Source of the DNA: Zygnema cylindricum
Lineage: Eukaryota > Streptophyta > Zygnematophyceae > Zygnematales > Zygnemataceae
Assembly (NCBI GenBank): GCA_037447655.1
Contig: JBBHKE010003125.1
Coordinates: forward strand, 156,027-175,308
Reading direction: 5' to 3'
Length of the DNA: 19,282 nucleotides
Each line of letters begins with the position of its first letter. Within the stretch, counting starts at the first letter, position 1. Position numbers and translations under genes: made by a program. The notes under the pieces are model-generated. The model did not search any database. It was not told the DNA's origin and saw only the letters and a program-made list of their open reading frames with translations. Positions 1 through 8,608 of the stretch are shown piece by piece.

Positions 1-135
<135 letters not shown>

Positions 136-261
136 GTCGCGCCAAACGGCGAACGACATTTCCTTTAGGGTTGACGTATCTAGAATGTACCGATCGATAT
201 CCGGATCCACACTAAAAAAGTAAGAAATCCTAATAAATAGGACTCACCAGCCACTATATTC

Positions 262-310
262 GTGCTGGTGGCGCAGTGGTTAGTGCATTCACAGCTATAG
301 TGAAAGGTCT
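262..310 (+). mobile_element. Possible tRNA-derived SINE head (fragment)
   Basis: The stretch GGTGGCGCAGTGGTTAGTGC (267-286) matches the pol III box A consensus TRGYNNARNNG (TGGCGCAGTGG). It is followed by text reading like a degenerate tRNA T-arm start (AAAGGTCTCCC). No intact box B (GGTTCRANNCC) follows, so this is at most a decayed tRNA gene or tRNA-derived SINE head. A 7-bp inverted pair CACCAGC/GCTGGTG (245-251 and 264-270) overlaps its start. No other copy was seen in the window. Confidence 0.35.
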
Positions 311-1658
311 CCCTTTTTAAATACTGTCCGGCCCATCGTTCCTTTAACGGGATTGTCCACTCTTCCCCTCGATTCTACAAATCTTAACATTTAGTGTTCG
401 GCTCTCTTTTCTGTATCCACTCTATTCTCGTGTTCTCCTTTTAAGAATTTCGTAGTTTTTTGTATCAGATCTTATTCATTTTTTTAATTTTTACATTTTT
501 ATTTGAAATTTACTATTTTATGGATAATCTTCAACAAATTTATTATACTTGTTCTCACTTGTCCTTGTCTCATTTTGTTTCTTTATTTGTTCCTCTACAT
601 TTTTTTCTTGCATAAAGATTCGTTTTACCCTCTTCCTTTCCCTCTAACTCTCCCTCTCTCTCTGCTTCTCCCTCTCCCTCTACCACTCCCTGTCCCTCTC
701 CCTCCTCTCCCCTTTGCGCCTTTTCCTTTTCATATTGATGGCCTCACCTACAAATAAGGCATATATTGTCGTTTATTGTAAGCGTTTTTTTGTTTTTTTG
801 GAATAAAATTTACGTACAAGAATTAAATTTAAAACATTGAAAGAACCATAAGTCAAAATCACTCAGAAAAAAAAAAATCAAAACTAAATTGAACATTGTT
901 TCCAATATCAAGTATTAAACTAAGGTAAGTTTGTACACCAAAGTGTAACAAAAAAAACCAAAATTGGTTAAACTAAATCTAGAAAAACCATTAAGTACAG
1001 AAATTGTACAAATCAAGTTTACTGAATAACCAAAGCACTTTAATATAACTAAAATAATTGATGAAAAACTAAAATAATCAATTTCTAAATGCTTAAATTT
1101 CAGTTTCATTCCTAACCATTTAGAAGAAAATAAAATTAAATGTCAAAATCTACTTACCAAATAATCAAGTACAAGAGAAATGACTACTTTTGACTCCTTC
1201 CAGCATTGTTGATATTCTAGATATAATTTATAAGAATCTAATTTAAAAATAAAATATAATCTTCAAAAAGTATAATTTTCAAAAAAAATACTTTTAAAAC
1301 ATATAAATCTCATTTTTAAAACTTTCGTCCTATTTCGAAAACAAATAGCGAGATTGACTCTAAACCAAAGGCACAATTTCTAAAAACTTTTCCACTTCTA
1401 GTTTTTTAAAAGCATCTTTTGATGTTTTTTTTTTGTTTTTTTTTCATTGATTACTGCCTTTGCAAGTTACCTTTTTTTCTTTTTTGTTTTAATAACTTTT
1501 CAGTTTTTGTTGACCTCAAAAAGTTTCACAGGTAGTGTTACTCGGACAACATTCAAACCGGAAAAAAAATTAGAGAAAAATTAGACAAGAATGAAAATAT
1601 CTTCTCTAATGTTTTATATTTTAGCATTTTATAAGTTTTTAGCAATATTTTAATTAGT
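311..1658. other. Intergenic DNA downstream of the left expansin
   Basis: No gene is supported here. Positions 640-715 form a CT-rich stretch that leaves a Leu/Pro-rich open frame (503-757) of pure low complexity. Positions 760-1658 are AT-rich with short A and T runs and would hold the 3' UTR and polyadenylation region of the minus-strand gene. No strong poly(A) signal could be singled out. Confidence 0.6.
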
Positions 1659-2155
1659 TTACCCTATGGGTTCAATTGCGTCTCCATTCGTTTCTTCGTT
1701 TAAAAAGGAAAAATCAAAATTTTGCGAAGAAATTCCCGAAATCGTGCCTCGACAACGGTTTTTATTGGTCAAAGATTCCGGATAAAAAGAAGGCGCCTTA
1801 ATACTAGAAAAAGGGGGAGAGGAAGAAAAGGGAAGGGAAGAAGAGGTGGAAGAAGAAGAGAGAAATTCCATAATTTGGTCTTCATTTGTTTCATTTTTAT
1901 TTCTTAAAGAAGAGGAAGGTGGTGGGAGTTCCAGCGGAGGAGAGGGAGTGGGAGGAGGTGGGGAAGGAGAGGAAGAAGACGAAGCGAGAAAATCCATATT
2001 TTGGTCTTCATGTGCTTCATTTTTGAAATAAGAGGAAGGTGGCATGGGAGAAGGGGAGGGAGGAGGAGGAGGGAGAGGCCATTGAGCTCCACAAGGGTAA
2101 ACTACTCCATGTTCAAAATCCTCCGGAATAGGTTTTGGACATTCTACCGTTTCCT
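1659..2155 (-). CDS. Left expansin exon 6 (end of domain 2 and Pro/Ser-rich tail)
   Basis: 497 nt including the TAA stop at 1661-1659; acceptor TTTCTAACAG. It starts with KETVECPKPIPEDFEHGVVY and PCGAQW, aligning with the right gene's CPNKLPE...CGAQF. The tail then has PPPPPSPSP and SPPPP clusters of the kind seen in extensins and other hydroxyproline-rich wall proteins. It contains two copies of a module N-E-x2-E-D-Q-x-M-[DE]-F-L-[AS]-SSSS. The final stretch, from about SIKAPSF to EPIG, is not proline-rich and resembles nothing I recognise. Confidence 0.82.
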
Positions 2156-2447
2156 CTGTTAGAAATAGAAAATAAATCAAAAACAAAATAAGTACATAAA
2201 CAATAAATGCTTCGGAAACACAATATCGTAAACGTTTAACGAGGCATGGTCATTTTTTTTTTCTTGGTTTTGGAGAAAGAGGGAAAGGGGGGAGGGAAGA
2301 GAGAGAGAGAGAGGGAGAGAGGAGAGAGAGGGAGAGAGAGAGAGAGAGGGAGAGAGAGAGAGAGAGGGGGGGGGAGAGAGGGGGAGAGAGAGGGGGAGAG
2401 GGGGGAGAGGGGAGAGGGAGAGAGAGAGAGAGAGAGAGAGAGGAGAG

Positions 2448-2519
<72 letters not shown>

Positions 2520-4256
2520 CTCACTTGTTATCATATTGACCAGTTTGATATAAATGGGGCCACGAATTGGTTCCCTTGCATAAAATTCATAATATGCACC
2601 GCCCCTATCATGTATCATCGGATAAAAATCGCTATATCCAGCCTGTTTAGAAGAAAAGGAAAACGACATAATCGTTAAAATTCAGACATGAAACTAAAAA
2701 TAAAACCCGAAATCCCAAAAATCTAAAAACATAAGAGTTCCGACCTGCCTTTTAAAAATAAATTACCATCTCTAAAGGGCAAAATAATTAAGAACGCCGA
2801 TATCACTTAACCTTAATTCAAATATTATTCATACAAATATTTTAGTTTAAAAACACTTAAGAGGACTTTAATCATCAAAAGTCGGGTACTGAAGGCCCAA
2901 TTATATCAAAATTCAAGAAATACATATAGAATCATTTGTTGGAATCTTAGTTTAGAAATATAAATTCTTACCTCTTTCATAAATTCAAAATTTGTTTAAG
3001 GTTTGTTAAAGTATTGGTTTAGGACTCTAGATTTATTACCGGTTTAAAGTAAACGTTGGTAACAGTTCCCGGACCGCCGATATTTCCGAGAATCATTCTT
3101 TTATACCAATCGTTTGAGGCTGGATCAAAATAAAAGGCAATTTTCTTTTTCTTATATATGCATGGAGTCCTAGACAAAAAAAAAGAAAAAGGAATTGGTG
3201 TCATTTTAGCGTCAACACCATTTTATTATTACATGAGAAATTCACAATCATGGCCATGATTTGGAGCCAAGAAAAAACCGATATAAAAAGTTCACAAAAA
3301 AAGTGAAAGAAAAGTGAAAAGAAGAGCAAATCAAATGGAAAAATTTTAGGGGAAAATGGCAAAGAAAACTAAACACAATTCAACCAAGCAACAAAAAAAT
3401 AATAAAAGTTAGAATTTGGTTTGTTTCTTTTAATTTGAGTTCAATTTGCTTTAACTTTCGCCCAACATGATGTCCAATTGCGTTCAACATTTAATTCAAA
3501 TTTGTGAATTATAGCTCAGTTGTAGTTCACTTATAGGTCCTTTTAAAGTTCCATCTTGGGATAATTTTTTTTTTTCTCATCAATTCACTAATTCCTCCGT
3601 ATGATCGTTCGTTCGTTCATTCATTAATATTTCATACAATTGAGTACAGTACATTCAAGAGTTCCAGTTTTTCTTTCTTGTATTCATTCATTCGTTCATT
3701 CTTTTATTCTGTCTTTCTTTCTTTCCGTCCGTCCTTCGGCCCTTCTGTCCTTCTGTCATATATGAATTCTTTTACTCATTTGTTACCTTTTGTAAAGAAC
3801 GCGATTCACAAAATACTTGTCAGAAAGAAGTTTTCCTTGTCCTGCTATCGCCATGGCTTCAAAAGCTTCCTTTGTCATATCAAAATGGGCCTTTCCGATT
3901 CCACACCAATCATGGGTTGATGAATCGACGGCCGGAGGGCACTGGTCCGTCGCTGTTACTGTGATGGGTTTAGAGCGACAATATTCGTCACTCAAACATT
4001 TCACCTGCGAGAAAAAGTAGAGGGAGAGGGAGACGGAGAGAGGGAGAGAGAGAGAGTAAGAGAGACGTGACTTTCACATTCGACATTTTGACTGGCAGAG
4101 AGGACTTACATGCCACAATTTTAGATTCTGCAGGGTGCCACGTGTTAAAGAGAGGGAGAGGGAGAGGGAGAGGGAGAGAGAGAGAGAGAGAAACAAACTG
4201 CTACATGTCATCACCCATATGAGGGGGGAAGGGAGACGCAAGGGAGGGGAACCAGA

Positions 4257-4302
<46 letters not shown>

Positions 4303-4375
4303 ACTGCTACGTGTCATCACCCATATGAGGGGGGAAGGGAGACGCAAGTGAGGGGAGCCAGAGGGAAGAGAGAGA

Positions 4376-4428
<53 letters not shown>

Positions 4429-5716
4429 GAATCGAGTGCCATGTGTTCTCACCCTATAGCACGCCCCCACATCCCAATCCGTCCCTGAAGAGGAGCCCAC
4501 TGACAGCTGCCGCCATCCTTTTGTTCGCCGTCAGGGTCAGATTGCCGTATTCACATTGGCCACCTGGCACCAATCAGAGGAAGCCACGTGGCAAATGTCA
4601 GCCAGGTGGCAATTGGTACCCATGTGGCAGTGGCAGCTAGAATTCGGTTATCCTCGATGTGTCAACTTTTGTCTTAAAAATAAATAAAATTTGACTCGAA
4701 TGTTGAATGGCAGAATTTACACTGTTTAGTTCTTCTTTTGTTTTTCATTTTGGTTTTTTTCTATTTCGTTCTGAACGATCCGACATCAGAGGGAACATTT
4801 TTGAGAGTAAAAATCACTAAGTAATTTATTTAATTTGCTGAAATTTATTACCGTTTTTGTTAGCATGTACTCTACTTTTAATTCTATCGCCGTTTCCTAA
4901 TTATTTCTCACAATGATCAGCCAATGTCACACAATTAGCAGTTAGAAACCGTCTACCAATGTCACACATTTAACAGTAGCATGTTTCCTCCGTCTACCAA
5001 TGTCACACATTTAACAGTTGCATGTTTCCTCCGCTCTACCAATGTCACACATTTAACAGTAGCATGTTTCCTCCCTCTACCAATGTCACACATTTAACAG
5101 TAGCATGTTTCCTCCGTCTACCAATGTCACACATTTAACAGTAGCATGTTTCCTCCCCTCTACCAATGTCACACATTTAACAGTAGCATGTTTTCCTCCG
5201 TCTACCAATGTCACACATTTAACAGTAGCATGTTTCCTCCGTCTACCAATGTCACACATTTAACAGTAGCATGTTTCCTCCGTCTACCAATGTCACACAT
5301 TTAACAGTAGCATGTTTCCTCCCTCTACCAATGTCACACATTTAACAGTAGCATGTTTCCTCCGTCTACCAATGTCACACATTTAACAGTAGCATGTTTC
5401 CTCTGTCTACCAATGTCACACATTTAACAGTAGCATGTTTCCTCCGTCTACCAATGTCACACATTTAACAGTAGCATGTTTCCTCTGTCTACCAATGTCA
5501 CACATTTAACAGTAGCATGTTTCCTCCGTCTACCAATGTCACACATTGAACATTCGAAGTCTCACCGTCAGGACCTGGACCCGACGAATCTTTCTGGTAC
5601 CACGTGGCAGAAGCAATCTTCCATTTCTTGTCGTATAGTGGAGCAGACTGTCCACGTGGCAGCAGAAGCAGCATCACTATTGGCCACATGGCGAGGAGTG
5701 AGAGAGAGCGTTCCAT
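1659..5716 (-). CDS. Beta-expansin-like protein with Pro/Ser-rich C-terminal tail; six exons, frame broken in exon 2
   Basis: Six minus-strand exons: 5716-5566, 4563-4453, 4004-3787, 3169-3040, 2642-2525 and 2155-1659. With the exon-2 frameshift set aside they give about 407 aa. Seen: a signal peptide (MERSLSLLAMWPIVMLLLLP, cut probably near QSA), an ATWY motif, a QCEYG start of the Cys-rich GH45-like domain 1, [13 protein letters not shown] with the conserved HFD Asp, a CBM63-like domain 2, and then a roughly 140-residue Pro/Ser-rich tail. Known of the family: expansins are secreted, about 250 aa, and loosen walls without hydrolysis, so the tail is an addition. GACY, the TATDQCP type of motif and the HFD context fit EXPB better than EXPA. 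Odd: one extra base in a G5 run (4464-4468 on the plus strand) breaks exon 2, and domain 2 has RGGA where the paralogue has NWGA. A pseudogene, a homopolymer assembly error or use of a weak in-frame donor are all possible. The family call is firm; functionality is open. Confidence 0.85.
1851..2042 (-). repeat. Tandemly duplicated coding module in the left tail
   Basis: Two related segments, roughly 1981-2042 and 1851-1922, each read on the minus strand as PPSS, a short charged stretch, E-D-Q-x-M-[DE]-F-L and a Ser run. They are separated by a Pro-rich linker, so the tail probably grew by internal duplication. Confidence 0.75.
2280..2520. repeat. GA/CT tract in left-gene intron 5
   Basis: About 240 bp of (GA)n with G-rich interruptions, nearly pure purine on the plus strand. 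In the transcript it is a CU tract beginning right after the exon-5 donor (GTGAGCTCTCC). The long Ser/Leu/Pro or Arg/Glu open frames across it are low-complexity artefacts. The rest of intron 5 (2156-2524) holds no other feature. Confidence 0.93.
2525..2642 (-). CDS. Left expansin exon 5 (CBM63-like domain 2)
   Basis: 118 nt, phase 0 to 1, acceptor CTAAACAG, donor A|GTGAGC. It encodes AGYSDFYPMIHDRGGAYYEF, then REPIRGPIYIKLVN. It is one codon shorter than the paralogue ([20 protein letters not shown]). The aromatic Trp of the WGA motif is Gly here, which may weaken polysaccharide binding. Confidence 0.87.
2643..3039 (-). other. Left expansin intron 4
   Basis: AT-rich, 397 bp, donor GTAATA and acceptor AAACAG. 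No repeat or gene was seen in it. Confidence 0.8.
3040..3169 (-). CDS. Left expansin exon 4 (domain 1/2 junction)
   Basis: 130 nt, identical in length to exon 4 of the right gene, phase 2 to 0. It follows a long pyrimidine tract and TCTAG and ends before GTAATA. It encodes TPCIYKKKKIAFYFDPASND, then WYKRMILGNIGGPGTVT, matching the GSNPYW...GGPG segment of the paralogue. Confidence 0.88.
3170..3786 (-). other. Left expansin intron 3 with tetranucleotide repeats
   Basis: 617 bp. Positions 3606-3625 and 3681-3740 hold degenerate TTCA/TTCG and CTTT/CCGT tetranucleotide runs. The rest is AT-rich. A long pyrimidine tract precedes the acceptor on the transcript strand. Confidence 0.75.
3787..4004 (-). 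CDS. Left expansin exon 3 (core of domain 1, HFD)
   Basis: 218 nt between TTTTCTCGCAG and AG|GTAACA, phase 0 to phase 2. It encodes VKCLSDEYCRSKPITVTATD, a WCG stretch, [13 protein letters not shown] and ends YKR. It is 15 nt longer than the paralogous exon; the extra residues lie in the loops around CPPAVDSSTHDWCG and in the stretch after HFD. Confidence 0.9.
4021..4440. repeat. Intron 2 GA tracts with a duplicated ~107-bp unit
   Basis: GA tracts alternate with a unique block. The block starting AAACAAACTGCTACRTGTCA, followed by CACCCATATGAGGGGGGAAG and GAGACGCAAG, occurs twice (about 4190-4260 and 4297-4365). Together with the GA run it forms a tandem duplication of about 107 bp. A related CCACGTGTTAAAGAG sequence lies at 4139. 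Confidence 0.85.
4453..4563 (-). CDS. Left expansin exon 2 (start of domain 1), with +1 frameshift
   Basis: The acceptor GCCAG|GTGG gives GGQCEYGNLTLTANKRMAA and so on, aligned to [19 protein letters not shown] of the right gene. The exon is 111 nt against 110 in the paralogue; the extra base lies in CCCCC at 4464-4468. Read straight, the frame becomes GCGGVL and stops. One base fewer gives CGACYR and then the strong donor AGG|GTGAGA at 4452. A weak donor at 4462 (GGC|GTGCTA) would keep frame with exon 3 but drop the conserved ACY. Confidence 0.8.
4564..5565 (-). other. Left expansin intron 1
   Basis: 1002 bp between G|GTGAGA and GCCAG|GT. About 630 bp is the 41-bp minisatellite listed separately. 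The acceptor end (4567-4640) is rich in CACNTGGCA and CCAAT motifs and lacks a good pyrimidine tract, so the acceptor choice rests mainly on paralogue alignment and frame. Confidence 0.7.
4920..5550. repeat. 41-bp minisatellite, 15 copies, in left-gene intron 1
   Basis: The unit reads CTACCAATGTCACACATTTA then ACAGTAGCATGTTTCCTCCGT. Copies begin at 4953, 4993, 5036, 5077, 5118, 5160, 5202, 5243, 5284, 5325, 5366, 5407, 5448, 5489 and 5530. Spacing is 41 with 40-43-bp variants at the spacer CTCCGT/CTCCCT. A diverged copy precedes at 4920. The last copy is truncated and ends about 15 bp before the exon-1 donor. Copies are nearly identical, implying recent expansion or homogenisation. Confidence 0.97.
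5566..5716 (-). CDS. Left expansin exon 1 (signal peptide and ATWY)
   Basis: 151 nt, 50 codons plus 1 base, the same length as exon 1 of the right gene. The start at 5716 has an AAACATGGA context and gives a hydrophobic signal peptide at once. An in-frame upstream ATG at 5866 would add a Lys/Phe-rich, non-secretory leader and was not chosen. The donor is G|GTGAGA at 5565. The exon ends in the GPGPD segment that precedes domain 1. Confidence 0.85.
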
Positions 5717-6081
5717 GTTTCTCGTCGAAAAAAAACAAAATCGCAAAAAACGCAAATAAGTTAATCCTATTTGCAACTTTCTTTCGGTAAACTTTTTGGT
5801 AAACTTTTTGGCAAAATTTCGTAACTTTACCAATCTTTTTAGATACTTTTCGTAATTTTTTGGCAACTCTTTTGGAACTTAGTGAAATTGGTAATCAAGA
5901 GCTAATCAAGAGCTTGTCATTTTGGGCGGAAATTTCAAGTTTTTGAGGTGCTCTAACTCTCCGTACATTTGTACTTTTCGTCTTTGTCCGTTTGTCCACC
6001 GCGTGACATGCTTCAGAATCTGCTCTCCAGCGCCTGCATTCACGGACATTCCACGTGGCAACATTATTGTGTACCACACTA
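5717..6081. other. Upstream region of the left expansin
   Basis: AT-rich on the gene-proximal side, with repeated TTTGGTAAACTTTTTGG-type text near 5786-5815. No convincing TATA box could be placed for the minus-strand gene. A palindromic GCCACGTGGC-type G-box core (CCACGTGGC) lies at 6051-6059. Confidence 0.5.
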
Positions 6082-6302
6082 CACCGGGTATCGCTATTAC
6101 TGTTATGTATATTTTTCGAACTTAAAACATCTTTTATCCGTACACGCTTGTCGGATTATAGAACTAACGGTTGCGATTGAAAGCCAAGATTACGACCTTC
6201 CGATTGGCGGTCTCCATGTGAAAATAGGACAAGTGTGTACGGAATAAATATGTTTTAAGTGGCGAAAAAATTGTTAACACTACAGTAATAGCGATCACGG
6301 TG
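6082..6302. mobile_element. TA-flanked foldback MITE, CACCGTG family (221 bp)
   Basis: The termini CACCGGGTATCGCTATTACT and the reverse complement of AGTAATAGCGATCACGGTG pair, with TA at 6080-6081 and 6303-6304. Inside, CTTAAAACAT...CCGTACACGCTTGTC (6121-6152) pairs with GACAAGTGTGTACGG...ATGTTTTAAG (6229-6260). The element could therefore fold into a hairpin with long arms. No transposase is present. Confidence 0.82.
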
Positions 6303-6668
6303 TACTGTACCGCAGCTCAAATGTGCGTATTACAACATGGAATGGTGCGGTCCTTCGTACTATACGCGTATTCAAATACAGAAAACCATAAAATGCGCAT
6401 ACGGTACAGGGAAAGCGGGAAACCGCAGAAAGTGTATCCAACAGTTTTCGCACGCACATTTGGAGTGACGCTACGTACTTTATCGTTTTGTCCACCGCTA
6501 TGGACATACTGAATCTACTGTAGCTCGCGCGTGGATTTTGCGTCACCGCAGTCGACGGCCGTCGTCACCGGTTTTTGATTGACCGTACAGCTTAAGTACA
6601 GAATAATAATTCTGATATCGAATCGGTGTGGCTTTTACCGCTTCAATATTCACTTTTGTAGAGCTCTC

Positions 6669-6745
6669 GAAAAATCAAAATATCGACACGATATCGTGAA
6701 AAATCAAAATATCGATGGGATATCGTTAAAAATCAAATATCGCAT
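6669..6745. repeat. 29-bp tandem repeat, about 2.6 copies
   Basis: The unit begins [GT]AAAAATCAAAATATCG and ends in GATATCGT, with copies at 6669, 6698 and 6727. It lies in a TATCG-rich stretch resembling the interior of the foldback element at 14030-14486. Confidence 0.8.
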
Positions 6746-7023
6746 TGCATTAAAATCGGTATCGTGTATTGACATTAAAAGGACATGCGGTCCGTATAGA
6801 TTTCTCTTTCCGTACTTTTGCGCCTGGTACATTTTGTGCACTAAGAAATTTTCGTACATATCGTGCAACCAAAATTCTTAACCGACAAAGAAAAATTTCG
6901 ATCGATTATTGTGAATCGTTACGAAATCGATAATTTCGGCTTTGTTTACATGCGAAATTAACGATCCTAACATATACCGAAACAGTGAAACGGTTTCTAC
7001 GATATCAGCCGATATGTACCGCA

Positions 7024-7205
7024 ATTTAACATGTACAAACTACAAAGCAGGCGGGGAAAAAACCAGTACGGCAATTAATAATTTGCCGTCCTGCCGTACA
7101 CATTGTTAATGTTCCGCCACCGTATTTAACATGTACAAACTTCAAAGCAGGCGGGGGAAAAGAGCTGTACGAGAAACAATTATTGCCATCCTGCCGTACA
7201 CTCTG
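7024..7205. repeat. 100-bp tandem duplication
   Basis: ATTTAACATGTACAAACTWC with AAAGCAGGCGGGG, and later ATCCTGCCGTACAC or GTCCTGCCGTACAC, occurs at 7024-7103 and again at 7124-7205. The period is 100 bp. Confidence 0.85.
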
Positions 7206-7271
7206 TCAGTCGGCAACACGAGCGTGCGACAATCGGCAAAATGTGATTGGTCCGCAAGATCAATTAAACTA

Positions 7272-8411
7272 CACCGTGCATCGTTATTAGTGTCAAATTT
7301 TAAATAGTGTGTAAGTAAATATACCGTCATTGACGCTAATTAAGAATTTGAAATAAAAAAAAAAAAGGTTTATTCTAATTTCAGTGTTAACGCTAATTTG
7401 GAACAGCAAAATTGGAAAATTTTCTGTACAATTATATACATTATTATATGTATCCGTACAAAATATAAATAATCGTACACCGTAGTGAAATTAAAATATT
7501 CGTACATATCAGACTAATGTACTTGTCATTCCAATCCCGTTTTTTTAGCGCACGTTCTTATGCGTACGCGTCCGATTTAATTCATTTTTTGTAAAATTTT
7601 CACTTGAAATCTGACATCGACCGTACACCACGCTATTTAGATCTTATTGAACTTTAGTTCTTTACGCTATTTTGTACGGTACACCGCGAATCGTAATTAG
7701 AGTAAATTACTCTAATTCGGTCGCTCGAAATTTCGACTCTATCACATCAAATAGAGTAATCGATTCTAATTTTTTCATTATTCTAATTTAGGTGTGGTTT
7801 AATTAGCGTAAAAAAATATAATATAGGTTATTTTTAAATAGTGTGGAGTATGGACGACGTCTGACCGTGCAAAATTGTACTTTTATAAGTAAAAAGGTAC
7901 AAATAATGATTTAATAGGATCGCGCTCGCACGTGAAATCGCACTAAACAAAAAAATAAATCATATCGAAAAAAAGTCGTTCGCATAACTCTCGTCCGTCG
8001 ACAGCATCGTCGTCAGTGTGAACAATAACTGACATTCAATGCGACAAATATTATTAGCGTCATAATGACGTCAATACTATACCGAACTGACACATTTTGT
8101 ACGTCTACGTAATTTAGTGTTCATAATTATCGCGCATATAATTATCGCCGACATAACCCAATATAGAATAACTAAATAAATTAGAGTAAACTTCATAGTT
8201 GAAAAAGCTCTATCACATAAATTAGCGTCGATTACTCGAATTGTTTTTTTTTGTTTTTTTACTCTAATTTTTTCATTACTCTAATTACGATTCGCGGTGT
8301 ACCTCAAGTAACGTCAAGGAAAAATTAAAATCATGTATCCTATTTGAGGAAAAAAATCAAAATTTTAAGAGCCCAAATTAGTGACTTTGACACTAATAAC
8401 GATGCGCGGTG
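7272..8411. mobile_element. TA-flanked element of the CACCGTG family, split by a nested insertion
   Basis: The left end CACCGTGCATCGTTATTAGT and the reverse complement of the right end (CACCGCGCATCGTTATTAGT) match over about 25 bp. TA flanks lie at 7270-7271 and 8412-8413. Without the nested element at 7682-8299 it would be about 520 bp, close to its relatives at 12938 and 13508. No transposase frame was seen. Confidence 0.75.
7682..8299. mobile_element. Nested TA-flanked element (618 bp)
   Basis: The termini CACCGCGAATCGTAATTAGA and TCTAATTACGATTCGCGGTG are perfect inverted repeats over at least 25 bp. TA flanks lie at 7680-7681 and 8300-8301. It sits inside the 7272-8411 element and is therefore the younger insertion. 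The interior has many TCTAATT/AATTAGAGTA words and no transposase. Confidence 0.85.
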
Positions 8412-8413
8412 TA

Positions 8414-8608
8414 CACGAATTGTTATTAGACTATATTAATTATTAGTGCAAAGAAAAAATTAGCGTCATTCATTCTAATTTAGTGCCAAGAGACGTGGCA
8501 GATTAAAGTCAAGTCCTTAAAAAGTGTAATCTATTCTATTTAAGATATCAATGTAAAAATTTCGGGGTGCCGATTTAGCGTACATAAGGCTAATAACGAT
8601 TCACGGTG
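8414..8608 (-). mobile_element. ~195-bp TA MITE, copy 1
   Basis: It ends in TAATAACGATTCACGGTG|TA. Its reverse complement aligns over its whole length with 14772-14970, including GGCACTAAATTAGAATGAAT and CTGCCACGTCTC. The opposite end (CACGAATTGTTATTAG) is diverged and abuts the right end of the 7272-8411 element at a shared TA. Confidence 0.82.

Larger units (their letters stand above)
6303..7271. other. Intergenic, no gene seen
   Basis: No coding frame of recognisable character. It holds the 29-bp repeat and the 100-bp duplication listed separately, and it is rich in CGTAC/GTACG words. Confidence 0.6.

Noticed and set aside
503-757. Open frame encoding a Leu/Pro/Phe-rich peptide
   Set aside because: Its second half is a CT-rich repeat tract and the first half AT-rich; no domain or splice context, so not a gene.
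2246-2539. Arg/Glu and Ser/Leu open frames on both strands
   Set aside because: Pure GA/CT microsatellite lacks stops in several frames. Only the 2525-2642 part on the minus strand is real coding sequence.
4135-4500. Open frames over the GA tracts, one including GACYR
   Set aside because: The GACYR part is the shifted frame of expansin exon 2; the rest is microsatellite.
4920-5550. Regular 41-bp repeats resembling a CRISPR array
   Set aside because: No unique spacers: the whole unit repeats head to tail inside a plant gene's intron, so it is a minisatellite.
5717-5866. Upstream in-frame ATG extending left expansin by 50 residues
   Set aside because: It would put a Lys/Phe-rich stretch before the signal peptide. 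The 5716 start gives the same exon length as the paralogue.
5969-6247. Overlapping frames across the 221-bp MITE
   Set aside because: They cross element borders and inverted arms; no domain seen.
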